A stretch of 64,000 nt of DNA, from the NCBI RefSeq assembly GCF_002902945.1, contig NZ_CP026102.1:1426001-1490000 (forward strand), in the 5' to 3' direction. Positions 44,800 to 53,954 of this stretch are shown here, in pieces. The stretch is from Paraburkholderia caribensis. Its GTDB lineage: Bacteria; Pseudomonadota; Gammaproteobacteria; Burkholderiales; Burkholderiaceae. Every line of letters begins with the position of its first letter. The first letter of the stretch is position 1. Position numbers and translations under genes: made by a program. The notes beneath the pieces were generated by a model. It had not been told where the DNA came from and did not search any database. It saw only the letters and a program-made list of their open reading frames with translations.

Positions 44800-45660
44800 C
44801 TAGACGTAGGGGCGCTCACGCATCCATTTCGTCATGATCCACTTGTCGCCGCTCGTGACAGGCGCGCCGCCGTGCAGCGTCAGCGGATCGAGCTGGCGTT
44901 GCCCGTTCATGTAGCGGAAGTAGATCGCGCCGCCTTGCCGCGCCATCACGGCGAGCCCTGCGTCCGGAAACACCGTTTCGCCGCCCCCTTCGACGTCGCT
45001 CAGGTACACGATCAGCGTTGCGACACGCTGGCCGCCGCGCGCCGTGTGCAGCACGCTGCCGTTCTGGCCGGGCGGGAAATAGTCGAAGTGCGGACGGTAC
45101 TCGCCGCCTTGCCGGTAGTGCAAAATCTGCAGGCCTTCACCGTGCTCGAGCGGCCAGTTCATCAACGCGGAAATGCGCCGGTCCAGGCGTTCGATGAACG
45201 CATCCTCGCAGCGCTGGAACCAGAAGCCTTCGCTGGTGCGCAGCTGGATCACGTCTTCGCTGCCATTCTCGGGATTGACGGTAGTGGAGCGCTTCAGCCG
45301 GTGCCGTGCGCGTTCGATCAGCTCGGCGCATTCCTCGCCCGACAGCACGTCGTCGAACGCGATCACCTGCGGGCGTTCGAAGCGTATGCGCACCGTCACG
45401 TCACGGTCGTGCGCGTGCACCGTGTTGCCCGCGGCGACGGGACAGGCATCGTAGTGATAGGCGCGCGCTTCCTCTTCCGGCGACGCCGCAACCGTCGCCG
45501 CCGCGCCTGTCTCCGATGCGGCGCGGCGCACGATCTCCCGCGCCGCATCGATCTCGAAGCCGCCCTGCACCATCGCTTCGATCATCGATTCCTGAGTGCA
45601 TCCGCGGCTCACGTTGGTCGCGAGCCATTCACGCCATGCTGCATCCATCTCGCGCATCAC
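44800..45660 (-). CDS. Prolyl-4-hydroxylase-like 2OG-Fe(II) oxygenase
   Basis: 286 aa. The C-terminal domain (about 95-286) has the Fe(II) ligands H191 and D193 (RPHFDYF) and H263, with the 2-oxoglutarate-binding lysine K273 (TLHGGAPVTSGDKW). This is the P4H-type double-stranded beta-helix. An N-terminal helical part of about 60 residues (WLATNVSRGCTQESMIEAMVQGGFE) is a short appended module found in bacterial relatives. It likely hydroxylates a proline or similar residue in a protein or small substrate; the target is unknown. Confidence 0.88.
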   Translation of the reverse strand: MMREMDAAWREWLATNVSRGCTQESMIEAMVQGGFEIDAAREIVRRAASETGAAATVAASPEEEARAYHYDACPVAAGNTVHAHDRDVTVRIRFERPQVIAFDDVLSGEECAELIERARHRLKRSTTVNPENGSEDVIQLRTSEGFWFQRCEDAFIERLDRRISALMNWPLEHGEGLQILHYRQGGEYRPHFDYFPPGQNGSVLHTARGGQRVATLIVYLSDVEGGGETVFPDAGLAVMARQGGAIYFRYMNGQRQLDPLTLHGGAPVTSGDKWIMTKWMRERPYV

Positions 45661-45733
45661 ATCCCCCGCAACTTCGTTTGTCTCGCTCGCCAGAGCCCGG
45701 TCAGGACCGGCTCAGCGCGCGCTCATGCTCCGT

Positions 45734-46207
45734 TCATGCCGCTTTCGCGCGGAACGCGGCCAGCCCGCGCCTCGCCTGCGCGCGGATCGCGTTCTGCACG
45801 AACGGCGTCCAGCCGAGCAGCGCCCCCTTCGCGCCCAACGCCTGACTCGCCCAGCGCCACAAGTCGAAACGGTCGTGATGTTCGACGATCAGTCCGTCGC
45901 GAAACACGAAACGCGCGTCGATCGGGTTGACCACCGTTCTGCCTGTCTGGCTGAACACATAACTCGCGACCCAATGTGCGCTGCCGCTGTCGCCGTCGGC
46001 GGCGACATGGCTGAAGGCGAGCGTGAACTCCTGTGCGCGCGACACCAGCATGCGCCACATGTCGATCACTTCGCCGCCGTGCAGACCGACGAACACCGGG
46101 TCGCTGAACGTCACATCGGGCGCGTAGCACGCTGCCATCGCATCGACATCGCGCCGCTGGAATGCTTCGTAGAAACGCTCGATCAATGCCGCATTGGGAT
46201 GGGTCAT
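45734..46207 (-). CDS. SnoaL-like (NTF2-fold) protein
   Basis: 157 aa with the NTF2/SnoaL cone fold signature: N-terminal IERFYEAFQRRDVDAMAACYAPDVTFSDPVF and mid-chain strands (ARFVFRDGLIVEHHDRFDLWRWASQALG). Such folds serve as hydrolases, isomerases or ligand-binding domains, so the role is not fixed by sequence. On the minus strand between the P4H-like oxygenase and the patatin gene; no overlap. Confidence 0.82.
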   Translation of the reverse strand: MTHPNAALIERFYEAFQRRDVDAMAACYAPDVTFSDPVFVGLHGGEVIDMWRMLVSRAQEFTLAFSHVAADGDSGSAHWVASYVFSQTGRTVVNPIDARFVFRDGLIVEHHDRFDLWRWASQALGAKGALLGWTPFVQNAIRAQARRGLAAFRAKAA

Positions 46208-46390
46208 CTCGGTCTTGTGCTCGCCGTTTTCGTTTTTGCCAGGCCATATCAGCCGATATCAGCCCGTGTTTTCCTGAGCCTGCCGCTTCGACAGCGCCGC
46301 ATTGCGGCGCGTCGTTCCGGGCGTCAGTGCCATTCACCCAAGGTACAACACGCTCACGCGATTGCGCAATCGTTCAGATGTGTCGCCGTC

Positions 46391-47668
46391 TTACGCCGCC
46401 TCCGGGTCCGAACGATGTATCGCGATGCCTTCCAGCGGGTCCGGCTCCTCGCGCCACGGCGCGCGCTCGATCATCCGTTGCGCGTCGGCATGGCCCGCTT
46501 CCCAGCGCCGCCGGATGCCGTCCTTCGAAAAGTCGATGTCCTTGTGCATATCGTCGCGCCCGAAGTTCGGCGCATCGAACTCGATCACCTGCATGGTGGT
46601 GCCGCAACCCCAGTCCAGCAGTTCCTTGACGGCAGCCGCGTCGCGCTGGTCGTCGGGCAGATGCTTGCCCAGTTCGCGGATCACATGCCGCAGCCGGTGA
46701 ATCTGCCGCTGCCGCTCGAGATGGCTTTCGGCGCGGCTCGAATACTGGATGTCGCGCTGGCGGTTCATCGCCTGCTGGATCGACGCAGGCTCGTCGCCAT
46801 GCGCGGGCCACAGTTGCACGGTGAAGATCACGGAGCTGTGCCGCGGCCGGTCGTCGAGCACGGCTTCGAGCGGCGTGTTCGAATAGATGCCGCCGTCCCA
46901 GTACGCCTCGCCGTCGATGCGCACGGAAGGAAAGCCCGGCGGAAACGCCGCCGACGCCATCACATGCCCGACGTCGAGCGGTGCGTCGCGATTGGTGAAA
47001 TAGCGCATATGGCCGCTGCCCACGCTGACCGTGCCGACCGTCAGCCGCGTCTCCTTGCGGTTCAGGTAGTCGAAATCGATCAGCGACGCGAGCGTCTCGC
47101 GCAACGGCTCCGTGTGATAGAACGCCGCCCGCTCGATGCCGACGGGCGCATCCAGCGCGAGCCATGCGTCGGTGCGCGGCGTGAAGAAGGCGGGCAAGCC
47201 TTGCGACATGATCGACAGGTTGCGCAGCCACTGCTCGTAGCCGGGCATCCATGCGGCCCAGGCGGTGGCGAGATACGCGGGCAGACCGAGCGCCGCGCAG
47301 GCGGGCGCGCAGGCCGAAAGCCAGTTGGGCGCCTGAGGCCCCGTCCACGTGACGCGCTCCCAGAACGTGCGCAGACGGCTCATCCGGTCTTCGGGCCGGT
47401 TGCCCGCGATGATCGCGCCGTTGATCGCGCCGATCGACGTGCCGATCACCCAGTCGGGCTCGATCCCGGCATCGTGCAGCGCTTCAAACACGCCCGCCTG
47501 ATAGGCGCCCAGCGCGCCGCCGCCTTGCAGCACGAGCACGACCTGGGCGTCGATGCCGTGATGCGCCGACGTGCCGCGCGTTGCCTCGCTGTTGCGCACC
47601 CGTGCGGCGGCGCGCGATGCCTGCGCAGAGGGCTGCGCGGCCGCGTGCGCCGCGGTTTTCTTGACCAT
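46391..47668 (-). CDS. Patatin-like phospholipase
   Basis: 425 aa. The oxyanion glycine loop LQGGGALGAYQAG is followed by the nucleophile elbow GTSIG (S78). The catalytic Asp is D258 in WDGGIYSNTP. The ATG at 47668 is chosen because GGAG lies 7 bases upstream. An N-terminal Ala-rich basic leader of about 40 residues precedes the domain. Length and motifs fit bacterial patatins of the DUF3734-type group, with a C-terminal helical region (RQIHRLRHVIRELGKHLPDD). It probably cleaves acyl chains of lipids; no transport signal was recognised. Confidence 0.9.
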   Translation of the reverse strand: MVKKTAAHAAAQPSAQASRAAARVRNSEATRGTSAHHGIDAQVVLVLQGGGALGAYQAGVFEALHDAGIEPDWVIGTSIGAINGAIIAGNRPEDRMSRLRTFWERVTWTGPQAPNWLSACAPACAALGLPAYLATAWAAWMPGYEQWLRNLSIMSQGLPAFFTPRTDAWLALDAPVGIERAAFYHTEPLRETLASLIDFDYLNRKETRLTVGTVSVGSGHMRYFTNRDAPLDVGHVMASAAFPPGFPSVRIDGEAYWDGGIYSNTPLEAVLDDRPRHSSVIFTVQLWPAHGDEPASIQQAMNRQRDIQYSSRAESHLERQRQIHRLRHVIRELGKHLPDDQRDAAAVKELLDWGCGTTMQVIEFDAPNFGRDDMHKDIDFSKDGIRRRWEAGHADAQRMIERAPWREEPDPLEGIAIHRSDPEAA

Positions 47669-47809
47669 CGTGCTTCTCCGTCGGGAAACGAAGCGTTCAT
47701 CGGGAGACCTGCGGCCGCGCCGCAGGCAGTCACACGATAGCGCACCTTTATTTCGCGCGCACTTCAAGGCGCGCCTGTCACGGCAACGCCACATGTCCCG
47801 CTCCCGCCG

Positions 47810-49273
47810 CTACTTCGCGATGCGCAGGATGGCCGAAGCCAGTTGCGCGTAGCACGGCTTGATGTCGTCGGTGGTCGCCGCGTAGCAGTACACGCCGACG
47901 GGCTGCTTCGCGTCGTAGCAACGGCTCGGGCCATCCGCCACGTTGGCGATGCACTTGAGAATGTCCTGGCCGAGCTCGCCGCTGCCCGCACCCGTCCTCG
48001 TCAAGAGCGACGGGCCGTAGCCGAGCGCGAACACAAAGATGCCTTCTGCGCGCGCTTTCGCCGCCATCATTTCCATCAGGTTGCGCGCCGCGTTGTTCAC
48101 GTTGGTGAACTTCGTCGTCATGGCGCTGACCTGCGCGGGGCTCGGCTTGCCGTTGTTCACCGTGCCGACCGTGGGCATCTGGCCGTTGACGGGCCGCGTC
48201 AGCGTGCCTGCGACGGGCGACGCCGGCGTAATGGGCAGAGTGGCCGAAGCGTCGGATGCAGCGTGCACGTCGTAGGTAGCGGGCAGGCTCTTCACGTTGT
48301 CCGCATACTTGTCGTAGCAGCTGCTTTGCTGGTTTTGCGCCGTCATGCTGTCGAATGCGCTGGGGTTGCCGTTCCAGTTGTTCGTATCCTTGCCCGTCGT
48401 GGACGGCGGGGTGTCGCCCGTCATGATCGTGTATTTGCCCGCTGCGCACGTCGTGTTTGCCGCCGCGAACGAAGCTGCGAAGCTGTTCGGCGCGCCGTCC
48501 GAGAAGAACACGATCACGCGCAGGCTGGACGGCTGCGTGATGACGTGATCGAGCTGGTACTTCGCGTTCCAGATCGCATCCACGGACGCCGTGTTACCGC
48601 CGAAGCTGTAGTTCGAGATCTTGTTCGTCATCGTCGCGCGGTCGAAGCCCCGGCTCTGATCGCTCTTGAAAGGCACGTCGACGACCGTGCCCGCCGCGAA
48701 GTGCATCAGCGAAACGCGGTCGGTCGAGGTATTGAAGTTGTTGAGAAACGCGGTCGACCCCGAGCGCACGGCCGCCTGCGTCTTCGTATCGCTCATCGAG
48801 CCCGTCACGTCGACTACGAACGACATATCCAGATCGCGCCGGATCGCCTGGCCTGTGGTCGCCACATTGAGCAGCTTGAAACCCTGAATCTGCATCAGCG
48901 TGAGCGGCACGCTCGCCTGCGCGGCGAGGTCGATGGTCACCGTGCCCTTGTTGATCGTCACCGACGGCGCGCCGAGCGTGGCCGTCGAGCCGAGAAAGCC
49001 CTGCGGATAGTTCGCGGCAAAGAACGCATTCGCGGCCGTGGTCGCGTTGGTGATCTGCTCGTCCTGGGTCGAGCCGCGCGTGACGGCCTGACCCGCCGCG
49101 ACCAGCGCGCCGTCCACCGCCGAATCCAGCCGCGCCTTGACCATGTAGCCGAGGCCCGAGTCGATCGCGAGTCCCGCGATGCCCAGCAGCGCGATCAGCG
49201 ACACCGCGACGAGTATGCTCACCGAGCCTTGCTGGCGCCCGAGCGCGCGCGTGTTTCTTTTGAATGTTTTCAT
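47810..49273 (-). CDS. tadG: TadG-like VWA pilus protein
   Basis: 487 aa. The N-terminal TadG/TadE-type hydrophobic helix (SVSILVAVSLIALLGIAGLAIDSG) anchors it; unlike true pseudopilins it lacks a Glu at position 5. A von Willebrand A domain carries a MIDAS motif DVTGSMS (D155-S159), and VIVFFSDGAPN later. The start at 49273 follows a GGGGGAAG leader. Last gene of the tad cluster. TadG is believed to support pilus assembly at the envelope. Confidence 0.85.
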   Translation of the reverse strand: MKTFKRNTRALGRQQGSVSILVAVSLIALLGIAGLAIDSGLGYMVKARLDSAVDGALVAAGQAVTRGSTQDEQITNATTAANAFFAANYPQGFLGSTATLGAPSVTINKGTVTIDLAAQASVPLTLMQIQGFKLLNVATTGQAIRRDLDMSFVVDVTGSMSDTKTQAAVRSGSTAFLNNFNTSTDRVSLMHFAAGTVVDVPFKSDQSRGFDRATMTNKISNYSFGGNTASVDAIWNAKYQLDHVITQPSSLRVIVFFSDGAPNSFAASFAAANTTCAAGKYTIMTGDTPPSTTGKDTNNWNGNPSAFDSMTAQNQQSSCYDKYADNVKSLPATYDVHAASDASATLPITPASPVAGTLTRPVNGQMPTVGTVNNGKPSPAQVSAMTTKFTNVNNAARNLMEMMAAKARAEGIFVFALGYGPSLLTRTGAGSGELGQDILKCIANVADGPSRCYDAKQPVGVYCYAATTDDIKPCYAQLASAILRIAK

Positions 49274-49305
49274 TGCTTCCCCCGGTGCTTCGAACTGCCC
49301 GACCT

Positions 49306-49950
49306 TCAGAACACGCTCATCGAATACAGGTTCGGCGACAGCGCGGGCGTCGTGATGCCGCCGCCCAGGTTGATCGCGCCGATCAGCGGCTGCTGCACAT
49401 AGAAGCTTTCGACGGCATACGCGATCTGTCCGTCGGAGAGCTTGCCCTTGAGCAGATCGACCGCCTGCGCGGGCGTCTTGCCGCCGAGGCCGTTGCACGC
49501 GCCGCTGCCGTCCGTGGCCCACGACGTGCCCGCTGTCGAGCAGTTCCAGATCTTGCTGGCGGCGCCAGCGTCGCTGCCGCCCGTCCATTTCCATTGCGCG
49601 ACGACCGTTCCCGTGCAGCCGTTGCCCTTTGCGTCGCAGCCTTGCGAGCCCATGATCTGCGTGATGTAGATCATGCCGTTCGCGCTCATGTTGAGCGGCG
49701 GCGTCGTCGCCGCGAGCGACGCCATGATGGTCTGCATCGGATACGTGGCCGCCGCGCGCGACGACAGGTTCGCGCCTTCGCGGCTCACGTTGATCAGGAT
49801 CATCTGCGCCTGAACGTTGCGCGCGATGTCGTAGAGCGGCAGCGCGATGCCGAGCAGCAGCGGCAGCAGCAATGCGAACTCGACGCTGACGATGCCTCTG
49901 GTATTGCCTCGTGCGTAACGGCGCGCCTCGAGCCGTGGTCTCGTCTTCAT
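49306..49950 (-). CDS. TadE/TadF-type pseudopilin
   Basis: 214 aa. The prepilin-like junction RG/IVSVEFALLLP shows Glu at +5 and a hydrophobic helix, so TadV would be expected to process it. The mature part is long for TadE (about 195 aa) with several cysteines (GCDAKGNGC, NCS, AC). One base separates it from the previous gene's stop, which suggests tight coupling. Minor pseudopilin assisting pilus assembly. Confidence 0.82.
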   Translation of the reverse strand: MKTRPRLEARRYARGNTRGIVSVEFALLLPLLLGIALPLYDIARNVQAQMILINVSREGANLSSRAAATYPMQTIMASLAATTPPLNMSANGMIYITQIMGSQGCDAKGNGCTGTVVAQWKWTGGSDAGAASKIWNCSTAGTSWATDGSGACNGLGGKTPAQAVDLLKGKLSDGQIAYAVESFYVQQPLIGAINLGGGITTPALSPNLYSMSVF

Positions 49951-49951
49951 G

Positions 49952-50479
49952 TCAGAAGCCCTCGTTGCGCATGGTCGCGGCGACGCTGAAATTGAAGAAG
50001 CCGCCGGGAAAGAACGAGCGGATCATCGGCGTGATCATCGGCCACGCGCAGTTGATCTGCAGCACGACGATGTCGCCAGGATTGCCGAACATGCTCGACG
50101 TGTAGCTCGCATCGCTCGCATAGCTCTGCGCCTTGCCGCTGTTGATCGTGATCGCGTAGCTCGGATTGACGAGGGGATACAGCCCCATCGACTGGTCCTT
50201 GATCTCCTGAATCACGGCGAGATACCGCTGCGGGCTCTTCTGGTTCGGGTCGAGCCCTGTCTGCCCCGTCACCGCGTAACGCGCGCCTTCGCGCACCGCG
50301 TATTGCATGGTCAGGTTCACCCACAGCGCGACGCCGAGATCCATCACCATGCACAGCAGAAAGAACAGCACGGGCGCGATAAACGCGAATTCGAGCGTGG
50401 CGACGCCGCGTTGCCTGCGGCGGCATGGCTGGGAACGGCTCGCGCGTGGCGCGCGCAGATGAGGACGCGTGGTTGTCAT
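49952..50479 (-). CDS. tadE: TadE-type pseudopilin
   Basis: 175 aa. Prepilin-like RG/VATLEFAFIAP with Glu at +5 and the following hydrophobic helix VLFFLLCMVMDLGVALWV. The positively charged leader (RRRQR) fits prepilin peptidase recognition. One of two adjacent TadE/TadF-like genes. The stop is one base before the next start, so they are translated together. Confidence 0.85.
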   Translation of the reverse strand: MTTTRPHLRAPRASRSQPCRRRQRGVATLEFAFIAPVLFFLLCMVMDLGVALWVNLTMQYAVREGARYAVTGQTGLDPNQKSPQRYLAVIQEIKDQSMGLYPLVNPSYAITINSGKAQSYASDASYTSSMFGNPGDIVVLQINCAWPMITPMIRSFFPGGFFNFSVAATMRNEGF

Positions 50480-50500
50480 CGTGTCTCTCCCGCCATGGGC

Positions 50501-51478
50501 TCAGTGCATGCCGCCCATCGTCGGCAGCAGTTGCCGCGCGACCTGCATCGCAGCGGGCCCGATCAGCACCATGATCAGCGTCGGGAAGATGCAGAACATC
50601 AGCGGAAAGAGCAGCTTGAGCGCGATCTTCGCCGCCTGTTCTTCGGCGCGCAGCCGGCGTTTGGTGCGCAGCGTGTCGACGAACACGCGCAGCGAATCGC
50701 CGACGCTCGTGCCGAAGCGGTCCGCCTGAATCAGCATCGACGTGAGGGTGTCGATATCCTCGACGCCCGTCCGCAGCGCGAGGTTGCGCAGCGCCTTGTC
50801 GCGTCCCGCGCCCGCGCGCAGTTCCAGCAGCACCAGTTCCAGTTCTTCCTTCAGCGCGTGGCTCTTCACGCCGATTTCCTCGGCGACGCGCTGCATCGCC
50901 GCGTCCAGCCCGAGGCCCGCTTCGACGCAGACGGTCATCAGATCGAGCGCATCGGGCAGGTCTTCGAAGAGGCTGCGCTGGCGCATCTCGACGAGACGGC
51001 TCAGCACCACGTTCGGCAGATAGAAGCCGAGCGCCGCCATCGAGAGCGTGGCCAGCAGCAGGAACTGCCGCGCGTCGGGCCCGGCGAACAGCGTGATGCC
51101 GAGCAGCGCGAGCGCGGGCAGCACGAGCGCGAGCAGCGTCTTCGCGGCGAAGTAGATCGCGGGCGCGGCTTCGCCGCGCATGCCGGCAGTGGCGAAGCGC
51201 CGCCGCAATGCGGACTTGTCCCAGTCGTCCTTCGGCAGCGACAGCTTCGCGACGTGTTGCGAGACCTTCGTGACCGTCTCCATCCATGCCGGGCTGTCGT
51301 CGCCTTCCATGTCCGGCGTGGCCGCCGCGGCCCCCATCGTGCCCGCCGCCGACGACGCCGCAATCCCGTCGATACGGCGTTTCAGCGGATCGGGACGCAG
51401 CAGCGACATGGCCTTCCACGCCGCGCCGAACACGATCGCGAACATCGCGGCCAGCAGGGCAAGCTGTTCGGTTTCCAT
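50501..51478 (-). CDS. tadC: Tad pilus inner-membrane protein TadC
   Basis: 325-aa type II secretion F-domain protein with hydrophobic spans at both ends (LLAAMFAIVFGAAWKAMS, LLFPLMFCIFPTLIMVLIG) and the central FEDLPDALDLMTVCVEAGLGLDAAMQ motif. With TadB it forms the platform that works with the TadA ATPase. A GGGGAA leader precedes the ATG. No tadD gene lies between it and tadE. Confidence 0.9.
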   Translation of the reverse strand: METEQLALLAAMFAIVFGAAWKAMSLLRPDPLKRRIDGIAASSAAGTMGAAAATPDMEGDDSPAWMETVTKVSQHVAKLSLPKDDWDKSALRRRFATAGMRGEAAPAIYFAAKTLLALVLPALALLGITLFAGPDARQFLLLATLSMAALGFYLPNVVLSRLVEMRQRSLFEDLPDALDLMTVCVEAGLGLDAAMQRVAEEIGVKSHALKEELELVLLELRAGAGRDKALRNLALRTGVEDIDTLTSMLIQADRFGTSVGDSLRVFVDTLRTKRRLRAEEQAAKIALKLLFPLMFCIFPTLIMVLIGPAAMQVARQLLPTMGGMH

Positions 51479-51529
51479 GATTTCCCCGTGTTATTGCGTT
51501 GCTTATCTGTTCGAGTCGCTGCCCGGCTG

Positions 51530-52510
51530 CTACACGCGGATGCGCACCGTCTTGCGCAGCCACAGAATGCCGAAGAACATCATCCCCAGCCCGAGGCCCG
51601 CGATCTTCTGGCCCGTCGGGTCTTCCCAGAACACCTTGCAGTAGTCCGGGTTCAACACCGACAGCGCGGCGATCACGACGAACGGCAGCAGCCCCAGAAT
51701 CCACGCCGACAGCCGCCCTTCCGCCGACAGCACGCGTACCTTGCCGAGCAGCTTGAGCCGTTCGCGGATGATGCCAGCGATGTTGCCGAGGATCTCGGCG
51801 AGATTGCCGCCCGCCTCGCGCTGGATCAGCACGGCGATCACGAAGTAGCGCACGTCTTCGACGGGCACGCGGCTGACCAGATTCATCAGCGCATCGTTCA
51901 TCGACACGCCGTAGTTGATTTCATCGAAGGCGATGCGAAACTCGCCGCCCAGCGGATTGGGCAACTCGTCGCCCACCATGCCGAGCGCGGCGGGAAACGA
52001 ATGGCCGGCGCGCAGCGCGCGGGCGATCAGATCGGCGGCATCGGGCAACTGCCGTTCGAGTTGCACGATGCGCTTCGCGCGCTTGCCGCGCAGATACACG
52101 AACGGCAGCAGCGCGGCCGCGCCCGCCACCACCAGCGAAACCGCAAGCGGCAGATGCATCGCGCCCACGCCGAACACGAGCGCCGCGAACCCGAACGCGA
52201 CCGTGTAGCCGACGAAGCGCCCGACCGACCACGTCAACCCCGACTGTTGCAGATACAGATCGAGCCGATGCACGCGCGGCACGCGCATCAGCATGCGCGT
52301 GAGGGCCGGCGATTCGCTCAGCAGGCGCTGCTTGAGAATCGACATCTGTTCGCCGCCGATGTGACCGCCCGCCGACATCGCACGAATGCGCGCGTCGGTG
52401 CGCTTGACGACCGGGCCGTGGCGGCTGTTCCAGTACAGGTACGCGCTCTCGATCAGCAGCACGATCGCGACGAAGCCAAGAACGGCAAAAGCGAGCAGTG
52501 TCGTATCCAT
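51530..52510 (-). CDS. tadB: Tad pilus inner-membrane protein TadB
   Basis: 326-aa type II secretion F-domain protein with three or four hydrophobic spans and the LPDAADLIARALRAGHSFPAAL segment characteristic of TadB/GspF. The start at 52510 (MDTTLLAFAVLGFV) begins directly with a membrane span; upstream in-frame codons lack one. It forms the inner-membrane platform with TadC. It is separated from TadA by only 16 bp. Confidence 0.9.
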   Translation of the reverse strand: MDTTLLAFAVLGFVAIVLLIESAYLYWNSRHGPVVKRTDARIRAMSAGGHIGGEQMSILKQRLLSESPALTRMLMRVPRVHRLDLYLQQSGLTWSVGRFVGYTVAFGFAALVFGVGAMHLPLAVSLVVAGAAALLPFVYLRGKRAKRIVQLERQLPDAADLIARALRAGHSFPAALGMVGDELPNPLGGEFRIAFDEINYGVSMNDALMNLVSRVPVEDVRYFVIAVLIQREAGGNLAEILGNIAGIIRERLKLLGKVRVLSAEGRLSAWILGLLPFVVIAALSVLNPDYCKVFWEDPTGQKIAGLGLGMMFFGILWLRKTVRIRV

Positions 52511-52526
52511 CTCCGCCTCCCGGGCG

Positions 52527-53903
52527 TCAGACTTCGAAACGCCGCGTCGGATCGAACATCTGATCCGGCAATGCAAGACCGAACGCAGCGAGGCGGTCGG
52601 CGAACTTGGGCCGCACGCCCGTCGCGCAGAAGTAGCCCTTGACCGTGCCGTCTTCTGCCACGCCCGTGCGTTTGAAGGTGAAGATTTCCTGCATGTTGAT
52701 GATCTCGCCTTCCATCCCGGTGATCTCCGAGATGCTCATCAGCTTGCGGCGCCCATCCGTCAGGCGCGACGCCTGCACGACCACCGTGATCGCCGATGCG
52801 ATCTGCTGACGCATCGCCTTGATCGGCATCGTCAGGCCCGCCATGCCGACCATGTTTTCGAGGCGCGTGAGCGCGTCGCGCGGCGTGTTCGCGTGCAGCG
52901 TCGCCATCGATCCTTCGTGGCCCGTGTTCATCGCGTGCAGCATGTCGAGCGCTTCGGCGCCGCGCACTTCGCCGAGCACGATGCGGTCGGGGCGCATCCG
53001 CAGCGCGTTGCGCACCAGCGAACGCTGCGAGATCTCGCCCTTGCCTTCGATATTGGGCGGGCGCGTTTCCAGTCGCAGCACGTGCTCCTGGCGCAGTTGC
53101 AGTTCGGCGGCGTCCTCGATCGTGACGATGCGCTCGTCGTTCGGAATGAAGCCCGACAGCAGGTTCAGCATGGTCGTCTTGCCGCTGCCCGTGCCGCCCG
53201 AAATCAGCACGTTGAGCTTGGCCTTGATGAGCGCTTCGAGCAGTTGCGCCATGGCGGGCGTGAAGCTCTGGTTCTTCACCATGTCGTCCACTTTCAGCGG
53301 ATTCACGGCGAAGCGCCGGATCGACACGAGCGGCCCGTCGATCGCGGAAGGCGGAATGATCGCGTTGACGCGCGAGCCGTCGGGCAGGCGCGCGTCGACC
53401 ATCGGCGTCGATTCGTCGATACGCCGGCCGACGCGCGACACGATGCGCTCGATGATCTTCATCAGGTGGGCATCGTCGAAGAACGTGATGTCGGTGTGTT
53501 CGAGCTTGCCGTGCCGCTCCACGTACACGTGGCGCGGCGTGTTGACGAGGATGTCCGACACGCTCGGGTCGGCGAGCAGCGGTTCGAGCGGGCCGAGGCC
53601 GAACATTTCGTCGTGCACGTCCAGGGCGAGCCGGCGACGCTCGAGTTCGTTCATCGGAATCTTGTCTTCGTCGACGATCCGCTCGACCAGTTGCGCGAGT
53701 TCGCGTTTGATCTGCTCGGGCGTGAGGCGTTGCAGCTTGTCGAGTTCGACACGGTCGATGATCTTCTCGTGCACGTTCATCTTCAGTTGCTGATACGCGC
53801 GGCGCGCGGCGATGCTTTCGGCGCTGTTGCCGGCCGTGGCGGCAGCCGCCGCGTCGAACGGCATCGATCCGCTCTGTAGTTTCAGTTGATCGCGCAATGA
53901 CAT
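52527..53903 (-). CDS. tadA: Tad pilus assembly ATPase
   Basis: 458-aa type II/IV secretion ATPase of the CpaF/TadA family. Walker A is GGTGSGKT at 236-243. The Walker B-like RMRPDRIVLGEVRG and His-box-containing MATLHANTPRDALTRLENM follow. The N-terminal domain (about 40-200) is the non-nucleotide-binding part. It supplies energy for pilus extension and, in tad systems, probably also retraction. Minus strand, 51 bp from TadZ. Confidence 0.95.
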   Translation of the reverse strand: MSLRDQLKLQSGSMPFDAAAAATAGNSAESIAARRAYQQLKMNVHEKIIDRVELDKLQRLTPEQIKRELAQLVERIVDEDKIPMNELERRRLALDVHDEMFGLGPLEPLLADPSVSDILVNTPRHVYVERHGKLEHTDITFFDDAHLMKIIERIVSRVGRRIDESTPMVDARLPDGSRVNAIIPPSAIDGPLVSIRRFAVNPLKVDDMVKNQSFTPAMAQLLEALIKAKLNVLISGGTGSGKTTMLNLLSGFIPNDERIVTIEDAAELQLRQEHVLRLETRPPNIEGKGEISQRSLVRNALRMRPDRIVLGEVRGAEALDMLHAMNTGHEGSMATLHANTPRDALTRLENMVGMAGLTMPIKAMRQQIASAITVVVQASRLTDGRRKLMSISEITGMEGEIINMQEIFTFKRTGVAEDGTVKGYFCATGVRPKFADRLAAFGLALPDQMFDPTRRFEV

Positions 53904-53954
53904 GGTGTCGCTCCCCGGTCCTGGTGTGTGGCGCTTCTCGTCAATTACCCGGCG

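Noticed and set aside
49949..52642. 897-codon open frame on the plus strand over the tad genes
   Set aside because: It is antisense to tadB, tadC and tadE, has biased Arg/His composition and no ribosome site. Such frames are common in GC-rich DNA.
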